Shown: positions 53,968 to 62,453, numbered from the stretch's first letter. The stretch: DNA of 64,000 nucleotides from Gemmatimonadota bacterium (GCA_022823365.1 JAJDXG010000038.1:1-64000); one strand, 5' to 3'. Notes: generated by a model not told the origin, from the letters alone. Numbers and translations: made by a program.

Positions 53968-55104
53968 ATGAAGCTACACCACATCGCCGACGCGCACGCA
54001 GCACGCTCCGTGGCGGAGAAGCTGGATTCCCGCTCGCCGCTTGCCCTCGACTGCGAGGCGGCCGGCTATCACCGCTATTCCGACCGGCTCTGCCTTGTGC
54101 AGCTCTCCGCACCGCGGGATACGTGGCTCATCGACACCCTGGCCCTCGACGCAAGCGGGATGCTCAGGTCGCCGCTGGAAGATCCGGGTCGCGAGATCAT
54201 CATGCACGGAGCCAGCTACGATCTGCGCCTGCTGTCGCGGGATCTGGGCATCCGGGTGCGGGGCGTCTTCGACACGCAGGTAGCGGCCGCGCTGCTCGGG
54301 GAAGCCGCGCTGGGACTGTCCGCGCTGCTTGAACGCTTCCTTGGCGTGCGCCTGCCCAAGAAATACCAGCGGGCCGACTGGGCGATGCGGCCGCTTCCCG
54401 CGGAAATGCTCGAGTACGCCGCTGCCGACACGCGCTACCTGGCGACCCTTGCGGACATCCTGCGGGCCCGGCTGGAGAAAACGGGGCGCCTCGCGTGGGC
54501 GAGCGAGGAGTTCCGCTGGCTCGAGCGAGCTGCCTCCGGCAAGGAAGATCCCGACCCCGATCCGGCGACGAAACTGAAGAACGCGCGCCATCTGGCCCCA
54601 CGCGCGCTGCAGCGGCTGCGTGCGCTGTGGACCTGGAGGGACGAGGTCGCCCGCCGCAAGGACAGGGCTCCCTTCCGCGTGGCCGCCGATGATGTCCTGC
54701 TGAAGCTGGCCGAAGCCCCTCCCCGCTCGATCGCGGAACTCGCTCGCCGGCCCGGTGTGTCGCCCATCCTGGCCCGCGCCGACGGCGGGAGACTCTTCGA
54801 GCACCTGGATCGGGCGGATTCCATCCCGGAGGCGCGCATCGCCCCGGGACGGAGACGCCGTGAAGGGTCGCTTCCGCGGCTCGCACCGGAAGGCGAAGAA
54901 CGGGCCCGGGAGCTGCGCGCCTCCCGTGTCCGAAGGGCCCGCGAACTCGGGCTGGACCCCGGTCTCCTGCTTCCCAACAAGACCATCGTGGAGATCGTGC
55001 GCGCCAATCCGGCCTCACTCGAGGAGCTCGAGCGGGTGCCCCAGGTGCGCGCCTGGCAGGTCGAGGTGCTCGGCCGCGCGGCCCTTGATATTCTGCGTGT
55101 CTGA
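53968..55104 (+). CDS. rnd: Ribonuclease D-like 3'-5' exonuclease
   Basis: A 378-residue protein with a DEDDy exonuclease domain: Asp28 and Glu30 in ALDCEAAG, Asp85 in ASYDLRLL, and Tyr150/Asp154 in YAAADTRYL. A C-terminal half with HRDC-like helices (ALQRLRALWTWRDEVARRKD, then LPNKTIVEIVRANPASLEEL) follows. RNase D trims tRNA and other stable RNA ends. No strong Shine-Dalgarno precedes the ATG. It is the first plus-strand gene of the window. Confidence 0.92.
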   Translation: MKLHHIADAHAARSVAEKLDSRSPLALDCEAAGYHRYSDRLCLVQLSAPRDTWLIDTLALDASGMLRSPLEDPGREIIMHGASYDLRLLSRDLGIRVRGVFDTQVAAALLGEAALGLSALLERFLGVRLPKKYQRADWAMRPLPAEMLEYAAADTRYLATLADILRARLEKTGRLAWASEEFRWLERAASGKEDPDPDPATKLKNARHLAPRALQRLRALWTWRDEVARRKDRAPFRVAADDVLLKLAEAPPRSIAELARRPGVSPILARADGGRLFEHLDRADSIPEARIAPGRRRREGSLPRLAPEGEERARELRASRVRRARELGLDPGLLLPNKTIVEIVRANPASLEELERVPQVRAWQVEVLGRAALDILRV

Positions 55105-55144
55105 GCATCTGGTCTGTGGGACCGCACTGGCGAAAAGCGCCTGA

Positions 55145-55157
55145 TTTCGGCTATACT
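55145..55157 (+). promoter_or_regulatory. Promoter candidate for the small unknown gene
   Basis: TTTCGG (55145-55150), one base, then TATACT (55152-55157). The same arrangement TTTCGG-N-TATCTT occurs at the rpmJ promoter. The -35 region is weak (TGGCGA at 55128-55133). Transcription would start near 55164. Confidence 0.45.
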
Positions 55158-55180
55158 GATGGCTGACAATCGCAAGATTC

Positions 55181-55230
55181 AGGAGGCGCAGGTGCTTCCC
55201 AACGCTTGCTTCGTTCTGCCGGGGACGTGA
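55181..55230 (+). promoter_or_regulatory. Ribosome-binding site and 12-codon leader ORF before the unknown gene
   Basis: A perfect AGGAGG (55181-55186) stands 5 bases before GTG 55192. This opens VLPNACFVLPGT, 12 codons, whose TGA (55228-55230) shares one base with ATG 55230 of the next gene (TGATG). The strong site thus belongs to the leader, and the following gene would be read by re-initiation. Confidence 0.4.
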
Positions 55231-55601
55231 TGACGTCGGAACTACTCGAAAGAGACGATCTCTCCGTATACGTGGTTGCCGGAGTACCCAAGAGCTTCAA
55301 GAAGAAACTCGCCAAGTACCTGAGCGAGGAGTCGTCCGGCGAGGGCAACCTCATGCTCCTCGACGAGAACATGACGGAATGGCTTCTGGCGCGTCTCAAG
55401 GGAAAGAGGCGTCGCAGCCACGAGCAGACTCCCGCATCGTCCGCTCTATGGCGCTGTTACCGGTCTCTCAGCGCAGCCAGATATCACTTGAGTGACCAGC
55501 CCCTGGAAGGACGCATTCGGGAGATCCGGAGCGAGATCGAGCGGCTCTGGCGAATCACCAGCCCGATTCACGACACGGACGAGGAAGAGGACGCCTCCTG
55601 A
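55230..55601 (+). CDS. Small protein of unknown function
   Basis: A 123-residue protein from ATG 55230 (MTSELLERDDLSVYVVAGVP); in-frame TTG 55206 and GTG 55227 are alternatives. I recognise no family. It begins with a beta-like stretch, then a basic part (KSFKKKLAKYLSEES), and is mostly helical after WLLARLKGKRRRS, with a tail HDTDEEEDAS that is strongly acidic. It has one Cys and no membrane segment, so it is cytoplasmic by appearance. A leader ORF overlaps its start. It converges with the DksA-like gene, 27 bases away. Confidence 0.7.
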   Translation: MTSELLERDDLSVYVVAGVPKSFKKKLAKYLSEESSGEGNLMLLDENMTEWLLARLKGKRRRSHEQTPASSALWRCYRSLSAARYHLSDQPLEGRIREIRSEIERLWRITSPIHDTDEEEDAS

Positions 55602-55628
55602 GGGCGAACGGCCGGGATCCGGCGTTCG

Positions 55629-56018
55629 CTATTCGCCCCGCGCCTCCAGTTCGCGCTTGTACTCGATGCAATACCGGGCGTGCGGCAGTGCGTCCAGCCG
55701 CCGGAAGTTGATCGGCTTTCCCGTGGCCTGACAGCGGCCAAAGTTCTCCGGATCCGAGTAGAGTCGGCGAAGCGCGTCCTCGATCCGGTAGAGATAGCGG
55801 CCTTCCTTGGTTGCGAACAGCGCGGCCTTCTCGCGCTCCATCGCCTCGGTGCCCTGGTCCGCCATGTGGTCTGTGTAGGCGGCGAGGGCGGAGTCACCCG
55901 ACTCCCTGTCCTCCTTCGCCATCCGGTCGAAGAGGCCCAGCGACCTCAGCGAGCGAGCACGCTCCTCCAGGAGGCGGCTCTGAATGTGGGCCAGTTGCTC
56001 CTTGGTGAGAATCGCCAC
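55629..56018 (-). CDS. DksA/TraR family protein with a degenerate zinc finger (GTG start)
   Basis: A 129-residue protein with the DksA/TraR layout: N-terminal helices, the acidic tip motif TDHMADQGTEAMEREK, then the helix RIEDALRRL and the finger GRCQATGKPI, with ARYCIEYKRELE closing it. Only Cys96 and Cys117 remain; the partner positions are Thr99 and Tyr120, so zinc may be lost, as in some DksA paralogues. DksA proteins bind the RNA polymerase secondary channel and work with ppGpp. GTG 56018 follows AAGGT; upstream open sequence has no similarity. Confidence 0.85.
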   Translation of the reverse strand: MAILTKEQLAHIQSRLLEERARSLRSLGLFDRMAKEDRESGDSALAAYTDHMADQGTEAMEREKAALFATKEGRYLYRIEDALRRLYSDPENFGRCQATGKPINFRRLDALPHARYCIEYKRELEARGE

Positions 56019-56096
56019 GTTCTGTACCTTGGTAGACGGTTGTGCGGCTGTCGCTACCGGGGTGCCGGCACCGGGACGCCTTCGGCCGTGCGCGAG

Positions 56097-56127
56097 AAAA
56101 TTACAATAATCCGACGGGGTTTCCAAC
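56097..56127. promoter_or_regulatory. AT-rich divergent promoter candidate
   Basis: An AT-rich island in GC-rich DNA. On plus, TACAAT (56102-56107) is a near-perfect -10 for the YggX-like gene. On minus, TTGGAA, 17 bases, TAATTT could serve the DksA-like gene. Both assignments are tentative. Confidence 0.35.
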
Positions 56128-56221
56128 GTGCCGTGCGTTCCTGACCCGGCCGCCGCCGCCGGTTGGGGCATCTCCCTCACGCTTGAGCCTCAGGCTCTCC
56201 GTCCTTCAAACGACGAGTTCC

Positions 56222-56500
56222 GTGAACACGATCGACTGTAGACGCTGCGGCAAGGAATCGTCCTCAATGGAGAAAGCCCCCTTCCGCACGGAGCTGGGCC
56301 AACGGCTGCTGCGCCGGATCTGCCGGCTTTGCTGGGCCGACTGGCTTCAGCACCAGACGCTGCTGATCAACCACTACGGGCTGGACCCTCGTGAAGCCAG
56401 CTCGAGGAAGTTCCTCTACGAGCAGATCGAGCACGTGCTGCTCGGCGATGGCGAGGCCGAGCAGGTGGACACGTCCCGGAAGGGCGAAATCGACTGGTAA
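56222..56500 (+). CDS. YggX-like Fe(II)-trafficking protein with a four-cysteine ribbon (GTG start)
   Basis: A 92-residue protein. The C-terminal part matches the YggX family: WADWLQHQTLLINHYGLDPR, then SRKFLYEQIEHVLLGDG. YggX protects iron-sulfur proteins from oxidation. Unlike E. coli YggX (one Cys near the start), this one has Cys6-x2-Cys9 (CRRC) and Cys34-x2-Cys37 (CRLC), a zinc- or iron-ribbon pattern. GTG 56222 keeps the first pair; ATG 56267 would lose it. It is divergent from the DksA-like gene. Confidence 0.8.
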   Translation: MNTIDCRRCGKESSSMEKAPFRTELGQRLLRRICRLCWADWLQHQTLLINHYGLDPREASSRKFLYEQIEHVLLGDGEAEQVDTSRKGEIDW

Positions 56501-56548
56501 GCGGGCGGGGGCCGTGCGCCCCCGGCCCGACGCGCAGCCGGACCCGGT

Positions 56549-57769
56549 TCAGGTCGAGAGCACCGCCTCCACCTGAGCCAGCGCCTCTTCGAGTTCCTCG
56601 CGCTCTATTACCAGGGGGGGCGCGAAGCGAATGACCTGCTGGTGCGTCTCCTTGGCCAGGATGCCCCTGTGCCACAGGTTTTCGCAGAAGGGCCGGGCCG
56701 GACCCGACGACTTCCGAATGACCAGGCCGATCATCAACCCGCGGCCCCGCACTTCTTCGATGTGCGGTGAGTCGATGGCGCGCAGCCTCCGCATGAACCA
56801 TTCGCCCAGCCGGGCGGAGCGCTCGATCAGCCCTTCCTCGACGATGACCTCGAGCGATGCGCGCGCGACCGCGGCCGCCAGCGGATTGCCGCCGAAGGTG
56901 GAGCCGTGGTCGCCCGGCCGGAACACGTCCATGAACTCCGAGTCCGCGATCGCGGCCGAGACCGGGTAGACGCCGCCGCCGAGGGCTTTTCCGAGAATCA
57001 GCACGTCGGGGCGCACATTCTCCCAGTCGCAGCACAGGAGTCGCCCGGTGCGGCCCAGACCGGTCTGGATCTCGTCGGCGACCAGGGCCACCTGGTGCCG
57101 CGAGCACAGGTCGCGAGCGGCGCGCAGGTAGCCGTCCGGCGGCACGATGACCCCTCCCTCGCCCTGGATGGGCTCCACCATGAAGCCCGCGGTACGCTCG
57201 TTGATGGCGTCGCGCAGGGCGTCGATGTCCCCGTAGGGGATCCTGCGGAAGCCGGGCGTGAACGGGCCGAAGCCTCTCCGGTACTCGAACTCGGAGGAAA
57301 AGCCGACGATGGTGGTGGTTCTGCCGTGGAAGTTGTTGTCGCAGACGATGATCTCCGCCTTGTCGGCCGGGAGGCCCTTCACCTGGTAGCCCCACTTGCG
57401 GACCATCTTGATCGCGGTCTCCACGCCCTCCGCGCCGGTGTTCATGAGCAGGACGCGCTCGTAGCCGGTGAGCTCGCACAGTTCGCGCTGGAACGGGCCC
57501 ATCTGGTCGTTGTGGAACGCGCGCGAGGTGAGGGTCAGGCGCTGCATCTGATCCCGCGCGGCGCCGATGATGCGCGGGTGCCGGTGCCCCTGGTTGAGCG
57601 CGGAGTATGCGCTCAGCATGTCGAGATAGCGCCGTCCCTCCACGTCCCACACCCAGACGCCCTCGCCCCGTTCGAGCACGACCGGGAGCGGATGGTAGTG
57701 GTGGGCGCCGAATCGGTCGGCTTCATCGAGGTAGGATGACGTGATCGCCTGCGTTGCCGTGTCTTGCAT
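56549..57769 (-). CDS. rocD: Ornithine aminotransferase (ornithine-oxo-acid transaminase)
   Basis: A 406-residue class III PLP aminotransferase with the OAT-type segment YLDMLSAYSALNQGHRHPRI, the fold motif LVADEIQTGLGRTGRLLCCD and the PLP lysine in LILGKALGGGVYPV. It converts ornithine and 2-oxoglutarate to glutamate semialdehyde and glutamate, linking arginine breakdown with proline. It lies 40 bases downstream of the nitrilase, possibly co-transcribed. Confidence 0.92.
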   Translation of the reverse strand: MQDTATQAITSSYLDEADRFGAHHYHPLPVVLERGEGVWVWDVEGRRYLDMLSAYSALNQGHRHPRIIGAARDQMQRLTLTSRAFHNDQMGPFQRELCELTGYERVLLMNTGAEGVETAIKMVRKWGYQVKGLPADKAEIIVCDNNFHGRTTTIVGFSSEFEYRRGFGPFTPGFRRIPYGDIDALRDAINERTAGFMVEPIQGEGGVIVPPDGYLRAARDLCSRHQVALVADEIQTGLGRTGRLLCCDWENVRPDVLILGKALGGGVYPVSAAIADSEFMDVFRPGDHGSTFGGNPLAAAVARASLEVIVEEGLIERSARLGEWFMRRLRAIDSPHIEEVRGRGLMIGLVIRKSSGPARPFCENLWHRGILAKETHQQVIRFAPPLVIEREELEEALAQVEAVLST

Positions 57770-57809
57770 GGTGTCGGCCTCCCGACGCGGATCCCGCGGG
57801 GGGGTCGCG

Positions 57810-58781
57810 TCAGCTTGTCGATGCGGAGCCGCCGCGAAAGGTCACGGGCGGAAACGGGTTTTCATTGACGCTGAGCTGAAAGACGTCGGGGCGGGCATAG
57901 TGGCCCACCACGTCGAAGTCGAACTTCCCGCGCGTAACCGCGTCGGGATCGAGGCGGGCGAAGAGAATCCCCTCCTGGTCCCAGAGCGGTCCCGCCAGGC
58001 ACGCCCCGGACGGGGAATAGATCGCGCTTCCGCCCGCGCACAGGCGTTCCGGCCAGCCCTCGAGCTCGCTGGCGATTTCGAGGTCGGCGGGGTACTGGGC
58101 GCGGGTGGCGTACTGGTTGCAGCCGAGGACGAAGCACCTTCCCTCGAGGGCGATGTGCCGGAGCGTCGCCTGCCAGCGCTCGCGCCCGTCGGCGGTCGGG
58201 GCGAGGTAGATCTCCACGCCCTTCGCATACATGGCCGTGCGGGCCAGCGGCATGTAGTTCTCCCAGCAGATGAGGCCGCCGACCCGGCCGAGGGGCGTGT
58301 CCAACACCGTGAGCGTGCTGCCGTCGCCCTCACCCCAGATGAAGCGCTCGGCCGCCGTGGGCTTGAGCTTTCGATGCTTGCCCAGGAGCGCGCCGTCGGG
58401 ACCGAAGTAGAGAAGCGTGCAGAAAAGCGTGCCTCCGCTGTAGTCGGCATCCCGCTCCACGACCCCGACGGCCAGGTAGACCCCGTGCGCCGCGGCGGCT
58501 TCGCCGATGCGACCGGTGGCCGGCCCGGGGACTTCGACCGCCCCCTTCAGGTATCGGTCCCATGTCCTGCGGCCTGCCGGCGAGCGGCCGCCCACCGACG
58601 TGCCGAACGCCAGGCCCCAGGGGTACCCGCCCACATAGGCCTCCGGGAAGAGAACCAGCTGGGCTCCCTGCGCGGCCGCTTCGGCCGTGAGCGCGTGCAC
58701 GTTCCCGATCGCCGCCTCCAGGTCGAAGGGGACCCCCGTCCCCTGTACCACCGCGACCCCGATGCCCTCGTTGTCGTTCAT
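57810..58781 (-). CDS. Nitrilase-type carbon-nitrogen hydrolase
   Basis: A 323-residue protein with the complete catalytic triad: Glu47 in LFPEAYVGGYPWG, Lys138 in KHRKLKPT and Cys172 in GGLICWENYMPL. The CWENYMP form is that of true nitrilases (nitrile to acid and ammonia) more than of amidases or N-carbamoyl hydrolases. Substrate cannot be assigned. A 12-base palindrome lies about 105 bases upstream. Confidence 0.88.
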   Translation of the reverse strand: MNDNEGIGVAVVQGTGVPFDLEAAIGNVHALTAEAAAQGAQLVLFPEAYVGGYPWGLAFGTSVGGRSPAGRRTWDRYLKGAVEVPGPATGRIGEAAAAHGVYLAVGVVERDADYSGGTLFCTLLYFGPDGALLGKHRKLKPTAAERFIWGEGDGSTLTVLDTPLGRVGGLICWENYMPLARTAMYAKGVEIYLAPTADGRERWQATLRHIALEGRCFVLGCNQYATRAQYPADLEIASELEGWPERLCAGGSAIYSPSGACLAGPLWDQEGILFARLDPDAVTRGKFDFDVVGHYARPDVFQLSVNENPFPPVTFRGGSASTS

Positions 58782-58885
58782 CCAGGTTCTGGTCCTGTGC
58801 CTTGGTTCGGGAACTCCGGAGACGTCTTCCGCGCGATCACGCTTCGCGCCGGTGGATTCCGTCTCCCCGCGTGGAATAATGCATC

Positions 58886-58897
58886 AAGCATATGCTT
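58886..58897. promoter_or_regulatory. Palindrome AAGCATATGCTT upstream of the nitrilase gene
   Basis: A perfect 12-base palindrome between the nitrilase and M28 genes, next to AT-rich TGCATTATTCC on the minus strand. It is a plausible operator for the nitrilase-OAT pair; no regulator gene is adjacent. Confidence 0.35.
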
Positions 58898-58921
58898 CGC
58901 GCGACAGGGCCCGGCGTCGCG

Positions 58922-59854
58922 TCAGCCTCCTCGATACGCGATCTCCGCAACCACCTCGCCTACGACCTCCAGCGTTGCCGGGCTCACGTTGGCGGCTACG
59001 TCGTTCGGCGTGTGCCAGAGCGAGTTCCCCGGTCCGTACTCGAAGTCGATGATGTTCACGGTGGGGATGCCGGCCTCGTTCAGCGGCACGTGGTCGTCCT
59101 GGATGGGAGGACGCACCGTCATGGGGAAGAGGCGGCCGTATCCCAGGTCGCGCGCAATCCCCCAGACGCGCTGCACCACGCGCGGGGCGTAGCGGGAGGA
59201 GAAACCTTCCACGGGGAAGCCGGGATCGCGGTCCCCGACCATGTCGAGCAGGACCGCATAGCGGGGCTGGCCGCCCAGGGGCTGCCCGGCGTAGCGCTCG
59301 GAGCCGATGAACATGTCCGCCGTGGTCGGGCCGTAGTCCTCGCCGTCCACCATGAGCAGATCGATGCCGACCGGCGGCGGCTGGACGGAAAAGAGCTCGC
59401 CCAGCGCCATGAGCACGGCCACTCCGGAGGCGCCGTCGTTGGCGCCCGGGACGGGGGTGTCGCGGTCCTCCGGATTGGTGCTCTGGTCGGAGATGGGCCG
59501 GGTGTCCCAGTGGGCCAGGAACAGGATCCGGTCAGGGTTGGCGGCGTTGAAGCGGGCCAGGACGTTGGCCAGCGGCAGGGTGTCTCCGGTGGTGATGACG
59601 TGACGGAAGCGGTCGACGATCACCGTATCGGCGAGCGCTGTCAGCTGCTCGACCATCCACTCCAGTTGTGCCGTGTGGCCGGGCGTGCCGGGCACCCGGG
59701 GCCCGAACGCGAGCTGTGCCTCGACCAGCTCGAAGGCACGCGCCCCCGGGAAGGCCGGACGTTCGACTCGCTGGGCAGGCTCGCTACCCGGCTCCCCTCC
59801 GCACGCCAGCGTTGCCGCCAGCAGAAGCGCAGAGTACCCGGGGAGGCGCGTCAT
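58922..59854 (-). CDS. M28-family peptidase, glutaminyl-peptide cyclotransferase-like lipoprotein
   Basis: A 310-residue exported protein. The signal ends TLAC at Cys18, a probable lipidation site. The M28 metal motifs are AHWDTRP, PGANDGASGVAVLM, DGEDYG, LDMVGDRDP and NSLWHTPNDVAANV. The overall pattern is that of zinc glutaminyl cyclases, which turn N-terminal Gln into pyroglutamate, but a peptidase role is possible. It lies 29 bases downstream of nrdJ. Confidence 0.85.
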   Translation of the reverse strand: MTRLPGYSALLLAATLACGGEPGSEPAQRVERPAFPGARAFELVEAQLAFGPRVPGTPGHTAQLEWMVEQLTALADTVIVDRFRHVITTGDTLPLANVLARFNAANPDRILFLAHWDTRPISDQSTNPEDRDTPVPGANDGASGVAVLMALGELFSVQPPPVGIDLLMVDGEDYGPTTADMFIGSERYAGQPLGGQPRYAVLLDMVGDRDPGFPVEGFSSRYAPRVVQRVWGIARDLGYGRLFPMTVRPPIQDDHVPLNEAGIPTVNIIDFEYGPGNSLWHTPNDVAANVSPATLEVVGEVVAEIAYRGG

Positions 59855-59883
59855 GCCCGCATCTCGACCAGCGGCTCAGCGGC

Positions 59884-62424
59884 TCAACTGCACTCGCTGA
59901 AGCCGCACACGTGGCACTTCACGCACCCCTCCTCGAAGGAGAGCTGGCCGGTGCCGCATTCTGGACAGCTGCCCAGGTAGCCCGACCTGGAGGAGCCGCT
60001 TCCCGATACCGCACGGCTCGGGGCGGCCGAACCCGCAGCCGAGGTCACGGGAGCGGTGAGGATGAGTTCCTCCTGGATGCCGTCCTTTTCCTGGAGGTAG
60101 TATTCGATCGCCTGGCCGATGGCGTCGGGGGCGGAAAGGACCTTGCGCAGCCCGAACCCGACCGCGCGATCGCAGGAGATGCCGCGAAGCTGATCGCGGA
60201 CCGCGGTGATGGGGATTCCCGACCGCAGCGAGAGGGAGATCAGCCGCCCGATCGCCTCCGCGTCCGCCATGGCGGCGCCGCCCGCCTTGCCCAGCGTGCA
60301 GAAGACCTCGAAGGGCCGTCCGGTTTCGTCTTCGTTAATGGTGACGTAGAGGTCGCCGAGCGGGCAGTCCATCTTCACCGTGCGTCCCTTCAGCAGCGCG
60401 GGACGCTTGCGCTTGTGGCGGCCCGCGCCGGCGAGGCGGTCGCGTTCGCGTTCGCGCTGCCGGTACTTCTCGATCTCGCCGCGCAGCCGGTGACACTCCT
60501 CGCGCGCATCCGCGAGTTTCTCCTCGATCTCGCCGGCCGATCGAGCCTCCTCGCCGGTCGTTTCCGGCTTCTGTTCGGTCTTGCCGGTCGAGAGCACCTG
60601 CATGGGGCGGGATCCGTCGCGGTACACGGTCACGCCCTTGCACCCCAGCGAGAAGGCCAACTCGTAGATCTCGCGGACATCTTCCGGCGTCGCCTCGTGG
60701 GGGAAGTTGGTGGTCTTGGAAATGGCGGCATCGGTGTACTTCTGGAAGGCGGCCTGCATGCGCACGTGCCACTCCGGGGTGGTGTCGTGCGCGGTCACGA
60801 ACACCCGCTGAACCTCCTCGGGCACCTCGTCGTGGTGGATGTGGCCGCTTTCCGCCACCCGCTCCATGAGTTCCTTCGAATACCAGCCGCCCTCCTTTGC
60901 GACGCGCACGAAGTCCTCGTTGACGTCCGGCATCAGCACGCCGGCCTGGTTGCGCATGAACGCCACCGCGAACAGGGGCTCGATGCCCCCGGAGCAGCCG
61001 GCGAAGATCGAGATGGTGCCCGTCGGGGCGACCGTGTCGAGGTTGCAGTTGCGCAGCGGACGCATCGGGCGAATGCGGCTCCCGTCGGGACGGCGGGCGC
61101 AGCTCTCCTCCGGACCCCAGATGGACTGCGCCCAGGCCGGGAACACGCCCCGGCTTTCCGCCAGCTTCGCGGACGCAACCTTGGCTTCCTCGTCGATGAA
61201 GCGCATGACGGTCTCGGCGAGCGCCACGGCGGCGTCGGAGTTGTACGGGATTCCCAGCCGCACCAGCATGTCCGCCCAGCCCATCACACCCAGCCCGATG
61301 CGCCTGATGTTCTCGGCCAGTTCGGTAATCTGGGGCAGCGGATAGCGGTTGGCGTCGATCACGTTGTCCAGGAAGTGCACCGACAGGTGGACGACCCGGC
61401 GGAGCCCGTCCCAGTCGATTGCATCCTGCTGATCCACGCCCCAGGAGAACCCTTTGCGCACGAACGGGCCGAGGTTGAGGCTCCCCAGGTTGCACACGTC
61501 GTACGGCAGGAGCGGCTGCTCTCCGCACGGATTGGTGGCCTCGTACTCGCCCAGCTTCGGCACCGGGTTGAATTCGTTGGCCCGGTCGATGAAGAAGACG
61601 CCCGGCTCGCCGGTCTTCCACGCGCCCTCGACGATCATGTCGAAGATCTCGGTCGAGTTTTCGCGACCCACGACATCGCCGGTGCGCGGGCTGACGAGGT
61701 CGTAGTCCTCGCCCTGCGCCACTGCCTGCATGAAGGCGTCGGTGATGGCGACCGAAATGTTGAAATTGGTGATCTGGGAGGTGTCGTCCTTGCAGGTGAT
61801 GAAGGAGCGGATGTCGGGATGATCGACCCGCAGGATGCCCATGTTGGCGCCCCGGCGCGTGCCCCCCTGCTTCACGACCTCGGTGGAGGAGTCGTAGAGG
61901 CGCATGAAGGACACCGGGCCCGAAGCCACCCCCATGGTGGAGCGCACCGTGTCGCCCTCGGTGCGAAGCCGGGAGAAGGAGAACCCCGTGCCCCCTCCGG
62001 ACTGGTGGACCAGCGCCATGCTCTTGAGGGTGTCGTAGATGCCGCACTCGCCGTTGGAGAGAGCATCGTCAACGGGAAGCACGAAGCACGCGGAGAGCTG
62101 CCCGAGCGGCCGCCCCGCGTTCATCAGCGTGGGGGAGTTGGGCTCGAACGTGCCCGTCGCCATGAGGTCGTAGAACTGGCGCGCGACCTCGTCGATCGCC
62201 GCATCGGTTGCGCCATGACGGCGGTCCTCCTCGGCGATCACGCGCGCGACCCGCCAGAACATGGTCTCGGGCTCCTCGACAGGCTCGCCCTTCTCGTTCT
62301 TCTTGAGATAGCGGAGCCCGAGAACGATGCGCGCGTTGTCGGAAAGCGTCGCGCGCGGGAGGTCTGCTGGTGGCACGTCGTGCGCCGGCAGGGCGTCTGG
62401 AGATGCGGGTCGTTGGGCGGACAT
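59884..62424 (-). CDS. nrdJ: Adenosylcobalamin-dependent (class II) ribonucleotide reductase
   Basis: An 846-residue reductase. FEPNSPTLMNAGRPLGQLSA, with the first active Cys (ACFVLP) right after, begins the catalytic barrel. NPCGEQPLLPYDVCNLGSLN holds the radical-site Cys, and TGTISIFAGCSGGIEPLFA is the substrate loop. The C-terminus ends in a zinc-ribbon CPECG, then CVKCHVCGFSEC. Class II needs B12 and no second subunit, and works with or without oxygen. Start ATG 62424 follows GGAAGG. The leader contains a terminator-like hairpin. Confidence 0.96.
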   Translation of the reverse strand: MSAQRPASPDALPAHDVPPADLPRATLSDNARIVLGLRYLKKNEKGEPVEEPETMFWRVARVIAEEDRRHGATDAAIDEVARQFYDLMATGTFEPNSPTLMNAGRPLGQLSACFVLPVDDALSNGECGIYDTLKSMALVHQSGGGTGFSFSRLRTEGDTVRSTMGVASGPVSFMRLYDSSTEVVKQGGTRRGANMGILRVDHPDIRSFITCKDDTSQITNFNISVAITDAFMQAVAQGEDYDLVSPRTGDVVGRENSTEIFDMIVEGAWKTGEPGVFFIDRANEFNPVPKLGEYEATNPCGEQPLLPYDVCNLGSLNLGPFVRKGFSWGVDQQDAIDWDGLRRVVHLSVHFLDNVIDANRYPLPQITELAENIRRIGLGVMGWADMLVRLGIPYNSDAAVALAETVMRFIDEEAKVASAKLAESRGVFPAWAQSIWGPEESCARRPDGSRIRPMRPLRNCNLDTVAPTGTISIFAGCSGGIEPLFAVAFMRNQAGVLMPDVNEDFVRVAKEGGWYSKELMERVAESGHIHHDEVPEEVQRVFVTAHDTTPEWHVRMQAAFQKYTDAAISKTTNFPHEATPEDVREIYELAFSLGCKGVTVYRDGSRPMQVLSTGKTEQKPETTGEEARSAGEIEEKLADAREECHRLRGEIEKYRQRERERDRLAGAGRHKRKRPALLKGRTVKMDCPLGDLYVTINEDETGRPFEVFCTLGKAGGAAMADAEAIGRLISLSLRSGIPITAVRDQLRGISCDRAVGFGLRKVLSAPDAIGQAIEYYLQEKDGIQEELILTAPVTSAAGSAAPSRAVSGSGSSRSGYLGSCPECGTGQLSFEEGCVKCHVCGFSECS

Positions 62425-62453
62425 GCTGCCTTCCGTATGGCGGAGAGATGTGG

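Noticed and set aside
53948-53971. Seven-codon ORF (MGHLSRP) overlapping the rnd start
   Set aside because: It has no properly spaced ribosome-binding site and is too short to support without conservation.
55159-55230. A 23-codon frame (MADNRKIQEAQVLPNACFVL and on) resembling the start of IF-1
   Set aside because: Only a short LPNA-F stretch is similar, the spacing differs, and nothing downstream in any frame continues IF-1. Its ATG would also lie upstream of the likely transcription start.
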